Assembly (NCBI RefSeq): GCF_014851395.1 | Contig: NW_024041373.1 | Location: forward strand, 21,026,750-21,090,749 | DNA: 64,000 nucleotides | Reading direction: 5' to 3' | Source of the DNA: Micropterus salmoides | Taxonomy: Eukaryota; Chordata; Actinopteri; Centrarchiformes; Centrarchidae | Shown: piece after piece, positions 1 to 10,322 of the stretch | How positions within the stretch are numbered: position 1 is the first letter of the stretch | Layout: every line of letters starts with the position of its first letter | Translations under genes and position numbers: made by a program | The notes under the pieces: generated by a model | Database searches by the model: none | Told to the model about the DNA's origin: nothing | What the model saw: the letters and a program-made list of their open reading frames with translations, nothing else

Positions 1-1256
1 ACCAACTAACTTCAATAATGTCTTCATCTAAACCATCAACCTGCCTCTTAGACCCCATCCCGACTTAGGTTGCTTAAAGATGTTTTACCCTTAGTCAGCA
101 CTTCTATACGACCTCCTGAACTCCTTAAGAACTCCTTATTGCATCAGACAAAGGACTTCTCTCTGTACTGGTTTTATTAGATCTTAGTGCTCCATTTGAT
201 ACCATTGACCATCAGATCCTATTACAGAGACTGGAACATTTCATTGGCATTAAAGGAACCGCTCTAAGCTGGTTTAAGTCCTATTTATCAGATCAATTTC
301 AGTTTGTACATGTTAACGATGAGTCCTCCATGCACGCCAAAGTTAGTCATGGAGTTCCTCAAGGATCTATCCTCGGACCAATCCTCTTCACTTTATATAC
401 AGTATGCTTCCTTTAGGCAATATTATCAGGAAATATTCCATAAAATTTCATTATTATGCAGATGATACTCAGTTATATCTATCAATAAAGCCAGATGAAA
501 CTCATCAGTTAGCTAAACTTCAAATGTGTCTTCAGGATGTTAAAACCTGGATGACCTGTATTTGCTAATGTTAAAAAAAGTTATTGTTCTGGGGCCTAAG
601 CACCTCTGTGACGCATTATCTAAAGATATAGTTTCCCTTGATGGCATCGCCCTGGCCTCCAGCACCACTGTGAGGAATCTTGGAGTTATCTTTGATCAGG
701 ACATGTTGTTTAAGTCTCACATTAAGCAAATTTCAAGGACCGCCTTTTTTCACCTACGTAATATTGCGAAAATCAGGAACATCCTGTCTAAAATTGATGC
801 AGAAAAACTAGTCCATGCATTTGTTACTTCTAGGCTGGATTACTGCAATTCCTTCTTATCAGGCTGCTCGAAAAAGTCCATTAAGACTCTTCAGCTGATT
901 CAGAATGCTGCAGCACGTGTTCTGACAGGAACCAGGAAAAGAGATCACATTTCTCCTGTCTTAGCTTCTCTGCGTTGACTTCCAGTAAAATCCAGAATAG
1001 AATTTAAAATCATTCTTCTTACCTACAAAGCTCTTAATGGTCAGGCACCATCTTATCTTAAAGAGCTCATAGTACCTTACTACAACACCAGAGCACTGCG
1101 CTCCCAGAATGCAGGGTTACTTGTGGTTCCTAGAGTCTCCAAAAGTAGACTAGGAGCCAGAGCGTTCAGCTATCAAGCTCCTCTCCTGTGGAACCAGTTT
1201 CCAGTTTGGGTTCAGGAGGCAGACACCATCTCCACATTTAAGAGTAGGCTTAAGAC
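1..1256 (+). mobile_element. L2-type LINE copy A, 5' segment (broken reverse transcriptase)
   Basis: This is the left part of a degenerate L2-clade LINE that runs in from before the window. Conceptual translation gives the end of the endonuclease-RT linker (about 1-150), then RT motifs: the aspartate motif LDLSAPFDTID near 180-210, VPQGSILGPILF near 355-390, and the catalytic YADD at 455-466. The C-terminal block follows, with RLDYCN near 833 and PSYLKELIVPYY near 1050. Several stops and frameshifts break the frame, for example a TGA at 976-978, so the copy is dead. It stops at 1256, where a Penelope-like element is inserted, and resumes at 2832. The clade is assigned from remembered L2 protein signatures. 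Confidence 0.85.
1245..1256. repeat. Target-site duplication, left copy
   Basis: The 12-bp string taggcttaagac is repeated exactly at 2832-2843 and brackets the Penelope-like insertion. The uninterrupted L2 reading across the site would encode the usual SRLKTFLFD segment. Confidence 0.85.
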
Positions 1257-1290
1257 GTCTATGAAGATTCTCAGTCATCCAGTGCATAGT

Positions 1291-1445
1291 TATCCAACGA
1301 AGGTTAAAATCAAGGGCAACTGGACTTGGTTGAAGATACTGGAAGACGTTTCGTCCCTCATCCAAAGGACTTCTTCAGTTCTGACTGACTGGCAGGGAAA
1401 CTCTGCTATTTAACCTCAGTGGGGTCGTTGTCCAGGGTCAACACC
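1291..1445. repeat. Inverted terminal copy of the Penelope-like element, left
   Basis: This segment is the reverse complement, at roughly 90% identity or better by eye, of 2679-2833. It starts with tatccaacgaagg and runs past cctcagtggggtc. A further 34 bp (1257-1290) with no partner on the right separates it from the insertion edge. Penelope-like elements are known to carry LTR-like repeats in direct or inverted arrangement. Confidence 0.85.
1339..1375 (-). ncRNA. Degenerate hammerhead-like motif (left terminus, inverted)
   Basis: This is the reverse-complement copy of the motif at 2749-2785, carried by the left inverted terminus. The same core is visible as agacgtttcgtccctcatcc at 1344-1363 on the + strand. 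Confidence 0.38.
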
Positions 1446-2666
1446 CTGGACAACAGAACTAGCCTCAGCCCTGACCAAATCTGTAAATTACTCGACCTCT
1501 GTCTAAACACCACCTACTTCCAGTACAACGGTGGATTCTACAGAAAGAAGCATGGCTGTGCCATGGGCTCACCGGTATCCCCGATTGTGGCAAACATCTA
1601 CATCTTCAAAGGAATAGCACCGAGCCACTGGTACAGATATGTGGACGACATCTGGGTCAAAATTAAAAGCCAGGAAGTGCAAGCCTTCACAGAACACATC
1701 AACTCTGTGGACAGTAATATCACACGAGAAGATGTTCACAACAACAGTTTGGCCTTCCTGGACTGCGCTATACACATTGAAGAGGACAGGAGCCTGCAGA
1801 TTGGTGTTTACAGAAAACCCACACACACAGACCAATACCTACTTTTCGATTTACACCACCCACTGGAGCACAAGCTAGGGGTCATGAGAACACTGCACCA
1901 CAGAGCGGAAAACATACCAACAAGCGCCCAAGCCAGAGAGAAGGAACAGAACCACCTGAAGGGGCCACTTACAGCCTGTGGATACCCTAAATGGACCTTT
2001 GTGAAAACAGCCACAAGATCCAAGAAGAACAAAACTACAGGGGGGGAGGAAAAGAAGGTCAAACGCAACAACATTGTGATTCCATACGTGTCTGGAGTAT
2101 CAGAGAAACTCAGGAGGATTTTCAACAAACATAACATTCCTGTGTTTTTTAAACCCAAGAACACACTAAGACAGATGCTGGTACACCCCAAAGACCGCAC
2201 ACCCAAACACAAGAAAAGCAATCTAGTGTATGCGGTCCAATGCAGTGAGGAATGCACAGACCTGTATATTGGGGAGACTAAACAACCACTACACAAACGC
2301 ATGGCTCAACACAGAAGGGCCAACTCCTCAGGTCAAGACTCTGCAGTCTACTTACATCTGAAGGACAGAGGACACTCGTTTGAGGACCACCAGGTGCACA
2401 TTTTAGACAGAGAAGATGGATGGTTTGAAAGAGGTGTCAAGGAAGCCATCTACACTCGGGTTGAGAAGCCGTCATTGAACAGGGGAGGGGGTCTACGCCA
2501 CCACTTATCCCCCACTTACAATGCTGTCCTTTCATCAATTCCCAGGAAACTCAACAAACGTAACCTATTGGCCTCAGGTGAAGATACCAACAATGGTTGT
2601 TCAGTCTTGGCCACTGGTAGTCTTAACGACTGTAACGACTGTTGTCACAGCAACCAGGAACACTAA
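1419..2666 (+). pseudogene. Penelope-like RT / GIY-YIG endonuclease, 5'-truncated
   Basis: This is an open frame of 415 codons without a proper ATG; it opens at GTG after a stop. Residues 1-170 are the C-terminal half of a Penelope-type reverse transcriptase, with the palm motif CAMGSPVSPIVANIY (about residues 48-62) and the catalytic YVDD at 1638-1649. About a dozen residues usually found between the VANIY motif and the PSHWYRYVDD segment appear to be missing. Residues 270-360 are a GIY-YIG nuclease: VYAVQC, then YIGET at residues 283-287, the conserved HKRMAQH helix, and the VEKPSLN segment with the Glu and Asn expected in the active site. In intact elements the nuclease nicks target DNA and the RT copies RNA into the nick. 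The missing N-terminus makes this copy inactive. Confidence 0.85.
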
Positions 2667-2678
2667 CAAACCAGCGGT

Positions 2679-2833
2679 ATCGATGACCCTGGTCAATGAC
2701 CCCACTGAGGTTAAATAGCTGAGTTTCCCTGCCAGTCAGTCAGAACTGAAGAAGTCCTTTGGATGAGGGACGAAACGTCTTCCAGTATCTTCAACCAAGT
2801 TCAGTTGCCCTTGATTTTAACCTTCGTTGGATA
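2679..2833. repeat. Inverted terminal copy of the Penelope-like element, right
   Basis: This is the partner of 1291-1445, read in the opposite orientation. Together they could fold the whole transcript of the element into a long hairpin. Confidence 0.85.
2749..2785 (+). ncRNA. Degenerate hammerhead-ribozyme-like motif (right terminus)
   Basis: The string ggatgagggacgaaacgtct at 2761-2780 has the layout of the compact hammerhead core known from Penelope-like elements: a GAUGA box, a very short stem II, then the CGAAAC box followed by GUC. The bases expected as CU before GAUGA read UG here, so the core looks degenerate and self-cleavage is doubtful. The call rests on the motif alone. Confidence 0.4.
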
Positions 2834-2843
2834 GGCTTAAGAC
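2832..2843. repeat. Target-site duplication, right copy
   Basis: This is the exact partner of 1245-1256. The L2 sequence resumes immediately after it. Confidence 0.85.
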
Positions 2844-3397
2844 TTTCCTCTTTGATAAAGCTTATTGTTAGGGTTGGCTCAGGTGAGTCCTGAACCATCC
2901 CTTAGTTATGCTGCTATAGACCTAGACTGCCGGGGGATTTCCTATGATGCACCGAGCTCCTATCCCCTCTACTTTCTCTCCCTCTGTATGCAACCTCATC
3001 CCATTATTGCATGTTACTAACACAACTTCTCCCCTTTCCGGTAGTCTTGTGCTTTCTCATCCCTCTCCTCTCTCCTCCTATCACTTCCTGCAGGTGTTTC
3101 TGGTTCTGGAGCTGTGGAGACTGGATCTGTGGCTGCGGGTCACCTGCTGCCCCCATGTTCCTGCTCGACACCCTCTGCTACAACTATTGCTACTAGTCCT
3201 ATTGTTATTATTGTTATTATAATCATTAACATTACGATTGTTATCATTAACACTACTATACATATCTATACCATTTTTCATTTAGTCTATAGCAACATTA
3301 CCTTTACTGTCTGTACCTCTGTGTGTGTATATTGTGTAGGCTGCCTCCCTCCCCTCTCTCTCCTTCCCTCTCTTTTTCTCTCTGTTCCTCTCTTGCC

Positions 3398-3424
<27 letters not shown>
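3398..3424. repeat. (CT)n microsatellite in the L2 3' UTR
   Basis: This is an uninterrupted CT run of about 27 nt. Confidence 0.95.
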
Positions 3425-3428
<4 letters not shown>

Positions 3429-3685
3429 ACAACCGGTCGAGGCAGATGGCCGCTCACCCTGAGCCATGGTTCTGCTCGAGGTTTCTGCCTCTTAAAAGGA
3501 AGTTTTTCCTTGCCTCTGTCATCTAGTGCTTGCTCTTGGTGGGAATTGCTGGGCTTCTGTAAATAACATCATAGAGTACGGTCTAGACCTGCTCTTTTAT
3601 GAAAAGCGCTGTGAGATAACTGTTGTTGTGATTTGGCGCTATATAAATAAAATTGAATTGAACTGAATTGAATTGAATTGAATTG

Positions 3686-4200
3686 GTGTCAAAAGCAGCA
3701 CTAAGGTCCAGGAGTACCAGGACTGAGCACATACCTTCACTTCTTCAGCAGACATTAAAAGGTCATTGGTGACTTTAAGCAGGGCAGTCTCAGTGCTGTG
3801 GTACTTCCTGAAACCAGACTGAAACTTTTCAAATAATTTGTTATTGTCCAATACAGTGAGCAGCTGTTTGGACACAATTCTTTCTAAAATTTTTGATATA
3901 AAAGGCAGTTTTGAAATTGGTCTAAAAGTTTGTGGGAGGGAGGGATCTAAACCAAGTTTCTTTTAAAGTGGGTTCACACAAGCTGTTTTAAAATAATCAG
4001 GGACACAACCAGTAGATAGGGAGCTGTTAAAAACAGAGATCAAATGGGGCCCAACAGAATCCATTACTTTCAGTAAAAACTTTGTAGCTATTACATCAAG
4101 TGGGCTGGAGGACACTCTCATTTGTGATACTGTTTTTAAAAGCTCAGACAAGTCGATGGGATAAAACTGGTTAAAACTCTCTTGTTGCTGGTGAGGAACC
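3686..4200 (-). mobile_element. L2-type LINE copy B, RT start segment (minus strand)
   Basis: Read on the minus strand, 4200 to 3686 encodes the end of the endonuclease-RT linker (SEVPHQQQ, then VSQMRVSSSPLDVIATKFL) and the start of the RT (KQLLTVLDNNKLFEKFQSGF, then LLDLSAAFDT). A stop in the ORF near 3962 and frame changes break it. It ends at the tail of copy A, which suggests copy A inserted into it and its remaining 3' part lies before the window. On the other side it joins 5634 onward across the inserted copy C. Confidence 0.8.
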
Positions 4201-5633
4201 TCTGAGTAAGTGTGTCCAAACAGCTGCTCACTGTACTGGAAAATAACAAATTATTTGAAAAGTTTCAGTCTGGTTTCAGGAAGTACCACAGCACTGAGAC
4301 TGTCCTGCTTAAAGTCACCAATGACCTTTTAATGTCTGCTGATGAAGGCATGTGCTCAGTCCTGGTACTCCTGGACCTTAGCGCTGCTTTTGACACCATT
4401 GATCACAATATCATGTTAGACAGACTGAGGCACTGGGTGGGGATCTCTGGTACTGCCCTAGAATGGTTTTCATCCTACCTGTCAAATAGGAAGTTTTGCG
4501 TGTCTGTAAACAACTATGTCTCCTCATTCTGTCCAGTTAAATATGGTGTGCCTCAGGGGTCGGTCTTGGGACCCATTTTGTTTTCCTTGTATCTGCTTCC
4601 CCTTGGACATATTATCCATAAACATGGCATTTCTTTTCATATTTATGCTGATGACACACAAATGTACTTGCCTGTCAGATCCACAGACCCTGGAATGCTG
4701 AGTTCACTTAACAACTGCCTTTGTGAAGTTAAAAAATGGATGTCAAATAATTTCCTCCAGCTGAACTCAGACAAAACAGAAATCCTGGTCATCGGGTCTC
4801 AGCAGATGGCAAATCAAATACTGCCATCTGCTGGTTCCCTAGTAAATCACATTAAGCCTGTGGCAAAGAACCTTGGTGTTAGATTTGATAGTACTTACAA
4901 TTTTGAGCAGCACACCACAAAGCTTGTTCAATCATGTTTTTATCAACTTAGAAATATAGCAAAGATTCGATCTATGTTAACTTTTAAGGACACCGAGAAC
5001 ATTTTACACGCCTTCGTCTCATCACGCCTGGATTATTGCAAAAGCCTTTTCACCTGTTTAACCCAAAAATCTATTGATCGACAGACTGTCCAGAACTCAG
5101 CTGCCAGGCTTTTAACCAGAACAAAGAAATATGACCACATTACTCCTGTTTTAGCTTCATTACACTGGCTCCCAGTATGTTTTAGAATTGACTTTAAAAT
5201 TTTATTGATCACTTTTAAAGCTCTTCATGGCCTCTCGCCTTGTTATATTTCTGAACTTTTAGTCCCATACACACCAGCACGTACCTTGAGATCCTCGGGC
5301 AGAGGTCTGTTGTCTGTTCCAGAGTCTCGACTGAAAACTAAAGGGACAGAGCGTTTGCTGTCAGGGCCCCGAGGCTCTGGAACAGCCTGCCCGAGGAAAT
5401 CAGGTCGGCTGAGTCAGTGAACTCTTTTAAGTCCCTTCTTAAAACATACTTTTATAGGAGAGCATTTCCCGATCTTATTTGACTTTATTTTATCCCTTTT
5501 ATTTTATTGTATTTTACTAATTTTATCTTATCTTGTTTTTTTTTTGTATTATTCTTTACACTTGTTAAACCACTTTGTAACTTGTTTTTGAAAAGTGCTC
5601 TACAAATTAGGATTATTATTATAAGAGGCCTCA
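4201..5633 (+). mobile_element. L2-type LINE copy C, 5'-truncated, inserted in copy B
   Basis: This plus-strand L2 starts inside the RT domain and continues to a 3' UTR ending in a short (att)n tail at about 5625-5633. On either side the minus-strand copy B reads continuously: ITPEAS on the right joins SEVPHQQQ on the left. So this is a nested insertion with at most about 3 bp of duplicated target (gag). Confidence 0.85.
4212..5420 (+). pseudogene. L2 reverse transcriptase, truncated with one late frameshift
   Basis: The frame is open for 402 codons. It begins inside the RT at KQLLTVLENNKLFEKF and contains LLDLSAAFDTIDH, VPQGSVLGPILF and the catalytic YADD at 4644-4655, followed by the thumb region and the L2 C-terminal block RLDYCK, PVLASLHWLPV and ISELLVPYTPA. 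Near 5345 the frame slips by one base: another frame continues with DRAFAVRAPRLWNSLPEEIR, the usual L2 end. The endonuclease domain is absent, as expected for a 5'-truncated LINE insertion. The nearly open frame makes this the youngest-looking LINE in the nest. Confidence 0.85.
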
Positions 5634-6960
5634 GGGGTAATAGAGGCTCTGATTGACACCACCTTATTGGTAAAATAAGATAAAAACAATTCAGTCATCA
5701 TTACTTCCAGCTGAGGCACAAGGAGGGGTTGAGTTTACCAGCTGATCCACAGTCTTAACCAGAAACCTGGGATTGTGTTTCTGTGTAGTAATGAGTTCAG
5801 AAAAATAGTGTGTTCTCGCATCCTTAACCATGTTATTGTAGTTAATTAATAAATCCTTCAGACTGAGGTAATAGACTTGGAGACTGGATTTTTTCCATTT
5901 GCGCTCTGCTTTCCTGCATTCCCTTTTTAGGCTGCGAATGCTGTCATTTATCCAGGGTTGCTTACTAGCTTTAGACGTAGGCCTAACCTTTAGAGGAGCA
6001 GTAATATTTAGTGACGACAAGCAGATATGATTGAAGTGATCGACCAGATTGTTGGTGTTGGAATCAGACAGGTGTTGGTTTTGGCTCTGAAAGAATGTGC
6101 AAAACTTTGAAACACTTTGTTCATTAAAGATGCGAGAACACACGGAGCTTGGTGAGGCGGCATGAGTAACAGGCGAATCGCAGCTAAAAACAATACATCT
6201 GTGGTCACATATGGTCATGTCCACTAATTCCACAGAGGAAATGCTGACACCCAGGGTAAAAACCAAGTCCAGTGTATGACCACAGTTATGGGTTTGCCCT
6301 TTGACATGTTGTTTGAAGTTAAAAGAAGTGGCCATATTTAAAAAGTCAGTTGCATTAACAGTGGTGGGGTCATCAACATGAATATTAAAATCGCCACAAA
6401 GAACAATTCTGTCATAATTTAAAACCAGAGTAGATAAAAATTCAGAAGTTCTGATAAAAATCCTCCAGGCGGTTTTGGGGGGCGATAAATTATAACAAAT
6501 ATGATAGGTTGCAGCCCTCCAAGTTTAAGAGTGAGAACTTCAAAGGAGTTAAATTCATCACAGCGTACTTGATGACACACCACCCACCACCACGACCACT
6601 GACTCTCGGTTGACTAAAACAATCATATTGAGGCGGACACAGTTCAGCTAGCTGGCCATAGTCATTCATTTGCAACCATGATTCAGTTAAAAACAAGATA
6701 AAACAAGATAAAAGATAAAATCATTTAAGATAAAAGTCTTACTTGACAGTGATCTCACATTGAACAGAGCCATTTTAAATGAGTTTATTCTAGGTGCTGG
6801 GGTTGGTGCAGTTGTCCTACGATTACTATGATTTCTGTGTGGGATGTGCACATTTTGGTTTACTGGTCTATGCGTGATGATGACAGGAAGTAAGTGGACA
6901 GCAACACTTGTTGGGCAAATACAATACAATAAAGCAGAATGTGATAAGTAAATAAATAAA
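5634..6960 (-). mobile_element. L2-type LINE copy B, endonuclease and linker segment (minus strand)
   Basis: Read on the minus strand from about 6900 to 5634 this gives a broken apurinic-type endonuclease: NVRSLSSKTFILNDFI, then FLTESWLQMNDYGQL, then DYCGH-like and DLVFTLGVSISSVELVDM with the terminal SDH-like CDHRCIVFSC. A linker with KASKQPWINDSIRSLKRECR and ARTHYFSELI follows. There are frameshifts near 6690 and 6480 and an apparent deletion between the first two blocks. The upstream (higher-coordinate) edge is not sharp; I place it near 6960. Confidence 0.78.
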
Positions 6961-8300
6961 CAAATATATGATCAAAGAGTTAGTAAATATTTAATAGTTA
7001 CTTAAATGCATCACTGTTTTAACAAACTTTACGACATTAACTCATTATTCTTAGTGTTGAATAATTCATCTTATAAACGACAGGGTCACTTCTATGAAAT
7101 CATCAGATTACTGTATAACCACCACATCTAAATCTAGACAGATTAGTTCTGTGCACAAGACTGAGCAAGTTAGATATTACACTGAGAGTTATCATAAACT
7201 TCATCTTTCCAACCTTGAATATCCATACCCCTGAGTCTGAGGTTAAACTGTCATGTATTCTGGATTGATAACATCAAAATCAATGTATACGATGTTTTAA
7301 ACACCACTTGTTACAGTAAATGAATGAAAAATGAATCATAAGCACTTTTTTATCTCCCTAACTTACCATGCACAATGCAATTCAGCTGATTTTTTGTTTT
7401 CTTGTCATACACTTTTAGTAATTTAGTTTATTTGCACCTTAACTTTGTTTGAATTCACACTGGAAGTTGACTCAGAAAACCGATAATCTTTAAAATGATG
7501 AAAATGTCATTTAAAGCAATTGATTTGTTGCTGCATTTTATTAACCTTAGTTGTTCTCATCTCCACGTATTACTTCTGATAAAGTCATTTTTCCCTGCAT
7601 TCATTTACTGTGAAAAGACCTCGGCAAAAACTACACAGGACATCTATATATATTATATGTTGTATGGATACCCTACTGTATATACATAGATAAAGTTATT
7701 GACTACAAAGGTCTCATTAATCATTAAATCCTAACACATCTGTAAAATACACAGTAACTTTATTGATTGGGAAACATGTCTTGTAGACGTATATAAAGGT
7801 TGTTTTTCTTGGTTTTCAGCCAAGAAAGTTTGATTGAAGTGAATCTTTGCCGCTTCGAGCTTTTCAAGCTGTGACAGAACGTTTCTCATTAGTCTGTGCA
7901 TGATGGGAACTAATTTGTGTGATTTGAGGCAATGCTTTTATCATGTAATCAGGTATCTATTTTTAACTAGGCCCTATATTTATTCATCTTAACAGATGTT
8001 TTATGACCCTAATTGTCCTCCAGCAAACTCAAACTGTACTGTAACTCATTGTTAACCTGCAGTACTTGCACAATAATAATTCTGAAGCAGAATAACAAGC
8101 CTAAGCTGTGGCTTTGATATAAATAACAATGAACAAGAACACAGAGGAAAATATTTGGGATATTTATCTATTTTTATTTTTATATTATTTGTAGCTTTTT
8201 TCATGTTAATTACAAGATATTTATATGTCTTCAGGTCTCAAAAGAATATTCAGATTGAACAAAAATTAAAATGGCAAGAACTGACACCCACTCTGAATGA
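6961..8300. other. AT-rich intergenic DNA
   Basis: I see no convincing coding sequence or recognised repeat here. Short ORFs (for example 7495-7689 and 8155-8367) have no recognisable protein features. Confidence 0.6.
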
Positions 8301-8600
8301 TCACAAGTGTGACGACCCCTGTGGGGCTGTCCTGTGTAACTTTCTTCTGCTTACATTCATCAGGTAAATCGTGAACACCTGTGTGTGCTGACTACTTAAG
8401 CCTGTCAGTGTCTCGCTCTCTTCTTTCCCGTCATCGCAGATGCGTCCCCCTTCAGGGAGGGGATTGAGGCTGTTTTGAGTTACCGTTGTTTTATTTCTAC
8501 ACTTCGCAACACATCCACTTTACTGATTTTCACACCACACGCTTTGTTTTTACGTTCTAGTTAAAGTTATTGATTATCTTTTGTTAAAACTAAATTACTT
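8301..8600. other. Possible weak LTR-like fragment
   Basis: The stretch beginning tgtgacgacccctgtggggc (about 8309) resembles the TG start of some fish LTRs, and ctacttaag near 8391 could be a degenerate TATA box. No partner copy or end is visible, so this is only a suggestion. Confidence 0.2.
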
Positions 8601-8619
8601 TGTTATACTTCCAGTACGT

Positions 8620-8957
8620 GGGCGGCGTGGTGGTGCAGCTGTTATCACTGTCGCCCCACGCCAAACAGGTAGTGTGTTCAAACCCCGGCTTCCCCGGGCT
8701 TTCTGTGTGGAGTTTGCATGTTCTCCCCGTGTCCGCGTGGGTTCTCTCCGGGTGCTCCGTCTTCCTCCCACCATCCAAAGACATGCAGGTTAATTGGTGT
8801 CTCTAAAAAATTGTCCGTGAGTGTGAGTGGTTGTTTGTCTATGTGTGGCCCTGTGATGGACTGGCGACCTGTCCAGGGTGTACCCCGCCTGAGCTGGGAT
8901 CGGCTCCAGCCCCCCGCGACCCTGTACGCAGGATAAGCGGTTGACGATGGATGGATA
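8620..8957 (+). mobile_element. tRNA-derived SINE (fish type) with (ATGG)n tail
   Basis: The 5' part (8620-8690) has a tRNA-like polymerase III promoter: a box A-like tggtggtgcagctg at 8629 and a box B GTTCAAACC at 8676-8684. The body contains the phrase gtgtggagtttgcatgttct near 8706, then gatggactggcgacctgtcc near 8855, both recurring throughout fish genomes, and the copy ends in gatggatgga. The 3' half of this family is, to my memory, shared with an RTE-type LINE. Confidence 0.82.
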
Positions 8958-9094
8958 CTTTCAATACGGTGTCGCTTTTTTTTGTTTACACTCAAATGGC
9001 AAAGCAGTCTGGTTTGGTCATTATAAAGATTGCAAAGGAGCACGTTAGATGAAAATATTTGATGATGACAGTATTTTATAAGCATGACCATAAT

Positions 9095-9260
9095 GACAAA
9101 AGTCCCCTAACCTTAACCAAGTAGGCTACTAATTTTGACGCAAACCAATATCTTTACCTAAATCTAACCATGAGTTTTGGACAGCACAGACAATTGATGT
9201 CGTCCTGCCGATAGGGGCGTCAGATCAGAAAACGCTTCTTGGTGTTATTCTAACACGCTC
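9095..9260 (-). repeat. Dispersed repeat D, weak copy
   Basis: The + strand reads cctaaccttaaccaagtagg and then tttacctaaatctaaccatg. This is the reverse complement of the TTGGTTAGGTTTAGG core seen at 17410-17740, 31780-31960 and 39945-40290. It is too short to set its edges. Confidence 0.45.
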
Positions 9261-10297
9261 AACTGTCACTTGCTGGACAAACTAAAAATTATCAATGGAA
9301 AAACCTACATACATAGACATGTACAAACAGAATAGAAATGTGTATGACAGTTTAATGAAGCCCCAAGATCAGCACAATTTGAAAATTAAAAGCTGATAAA
9401 TGAAGCATATGAAATACTGAACAGCAGCTGTTTATTTAGAAGGTGCCAGGGTGTCTTCGACAAATCGTTAACATAATTGAGAAGCCTAATGGAGAGGAAT
9501 TTTCACTGAGACACATAAACATTGCTTTAATGGCTTCTGGGTGCCACAGATAATCAAAAACAGTAACTGAAACTAATGTCATGTATTTAATCATTTATAA
9601 GTTGCATGTTAAAAGCAACCTTGACACCTTCAGCTGCGACCTTTACCTTCAGTATTGTCTCCCACTCCTTCCAGCTCCAGTTTGTGTCACAGTGATAGTG
9701 AGACAGCCGCTGCAGTTTCTCTTCACATACTGCTGGAGGGACGCCTCCACTGATTGTTTACTGACCTGAGCTTATTAGAGGGGATCTAGTAGCCTGGCCC
9801 ACCCAGGAGAGAGAGACGGAGAGAGGAGAACTGATGTTCGGCAGAGCATATTGTTCACTTATCTGATGTAGCCTATTTAAACCTTAAAAGTGGGGAATGT
9901 GATTCTCATGCGATACACGCCCTTTTCGGCAGATTCAGCAAAAACGTATGCGTATGCAGCCCTGGCTCTGTAAATGGGAAACAAACAAAATAGACATTCA
10001 GTTTACTTTCCAGTTAATGCTGTTGTTGTGATGTTAGCTTTAGCAGGAGAGTTGTGAGCATCTCTGTCTGGAGCTGGTGTGCTGTCTCGTCCTCTCTGCA
10101 TGTTAGCTTGACATCAGCAGCTGTTTCAACAGTTTGCCACATTAATATATTAACATTGATAACAATGATTGTTTTATCCAATAATTTATAGATGCCAAAA
10201 AATAAATGTGTGTCCTGTGTTGTTGCCAAATTATATCTATTTTTTCAAACGTTCTTCTAATCTTTGGGGGTTTTTTTCAACTGAATTTGTGCATAAT

Positions 10298-10322
10298 GGG
10301 GGTGTCATAAGATGACACCCCC
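10298..10322. repeat. Perfect 11-bp hairpin
   Basis: The arms are GGGGGTGTCAT (10298-10308) and ATGACACCCCC (10312-10322), exact reverse complements, with a 3-nt loop aag. Confidence 0.9.

Larger units (their letters stand above)
1257..2831 (+). mobile_element. Penelope-like retroelement inserted in L2 copy A
   Basis: This is a complete-looking insertion of about 1.58 kb. The 12-bp string taggcttaagac occurs on both sides, at 1245-1256 and 2832-2843, and removing the insert restores the L2 coding sequence, so this is a target-site duplication. The insert carries an RT fragment fused to a GIY-YIG endonuclease, the diagnostic architecture of Penelope-like elements. Inverted copies of about 150 bp lie near its two ends. 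The N-terminal RT is missing and no ATG opens the frame, so it is 5' truncated and non-autonomous. It is younger than the L2 it interrupts. Confidence 0.88.
2832..3685 (+). mobile_element. L2-type LINE copy A, 3' segment and tail
   Basis: The L2 resumes with the codons for KTFLFDKAY and then runs into its 3' UTR. Landmarks are a (CT)n stretch at 3398-3424, the characteristic block with gccatggttctgctcgaggt near 3462, and the end block gcgctatataaataaa near 3637. It ends in a tail of about nine attga-type units (about 3645-3685). Part of the 3' UTR also reads as chance ORFs, which I do not call. Confidence 0.85.

Noticed and set aside
1808..2302. 164-codon minus-strand ORF
   Set aside because: It is the complement of the Penelope-like coding frame.
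3639..5633. Reading the opposed L2 copies as one LINE with a 5' twin-priming inversion
   Set aside because: The minus-strand RT start (3686-3875) and the plus-strand RT start (4212 onward) encode the same region twice, and copy B joins cleanly across copy C, so these are separate insertions.
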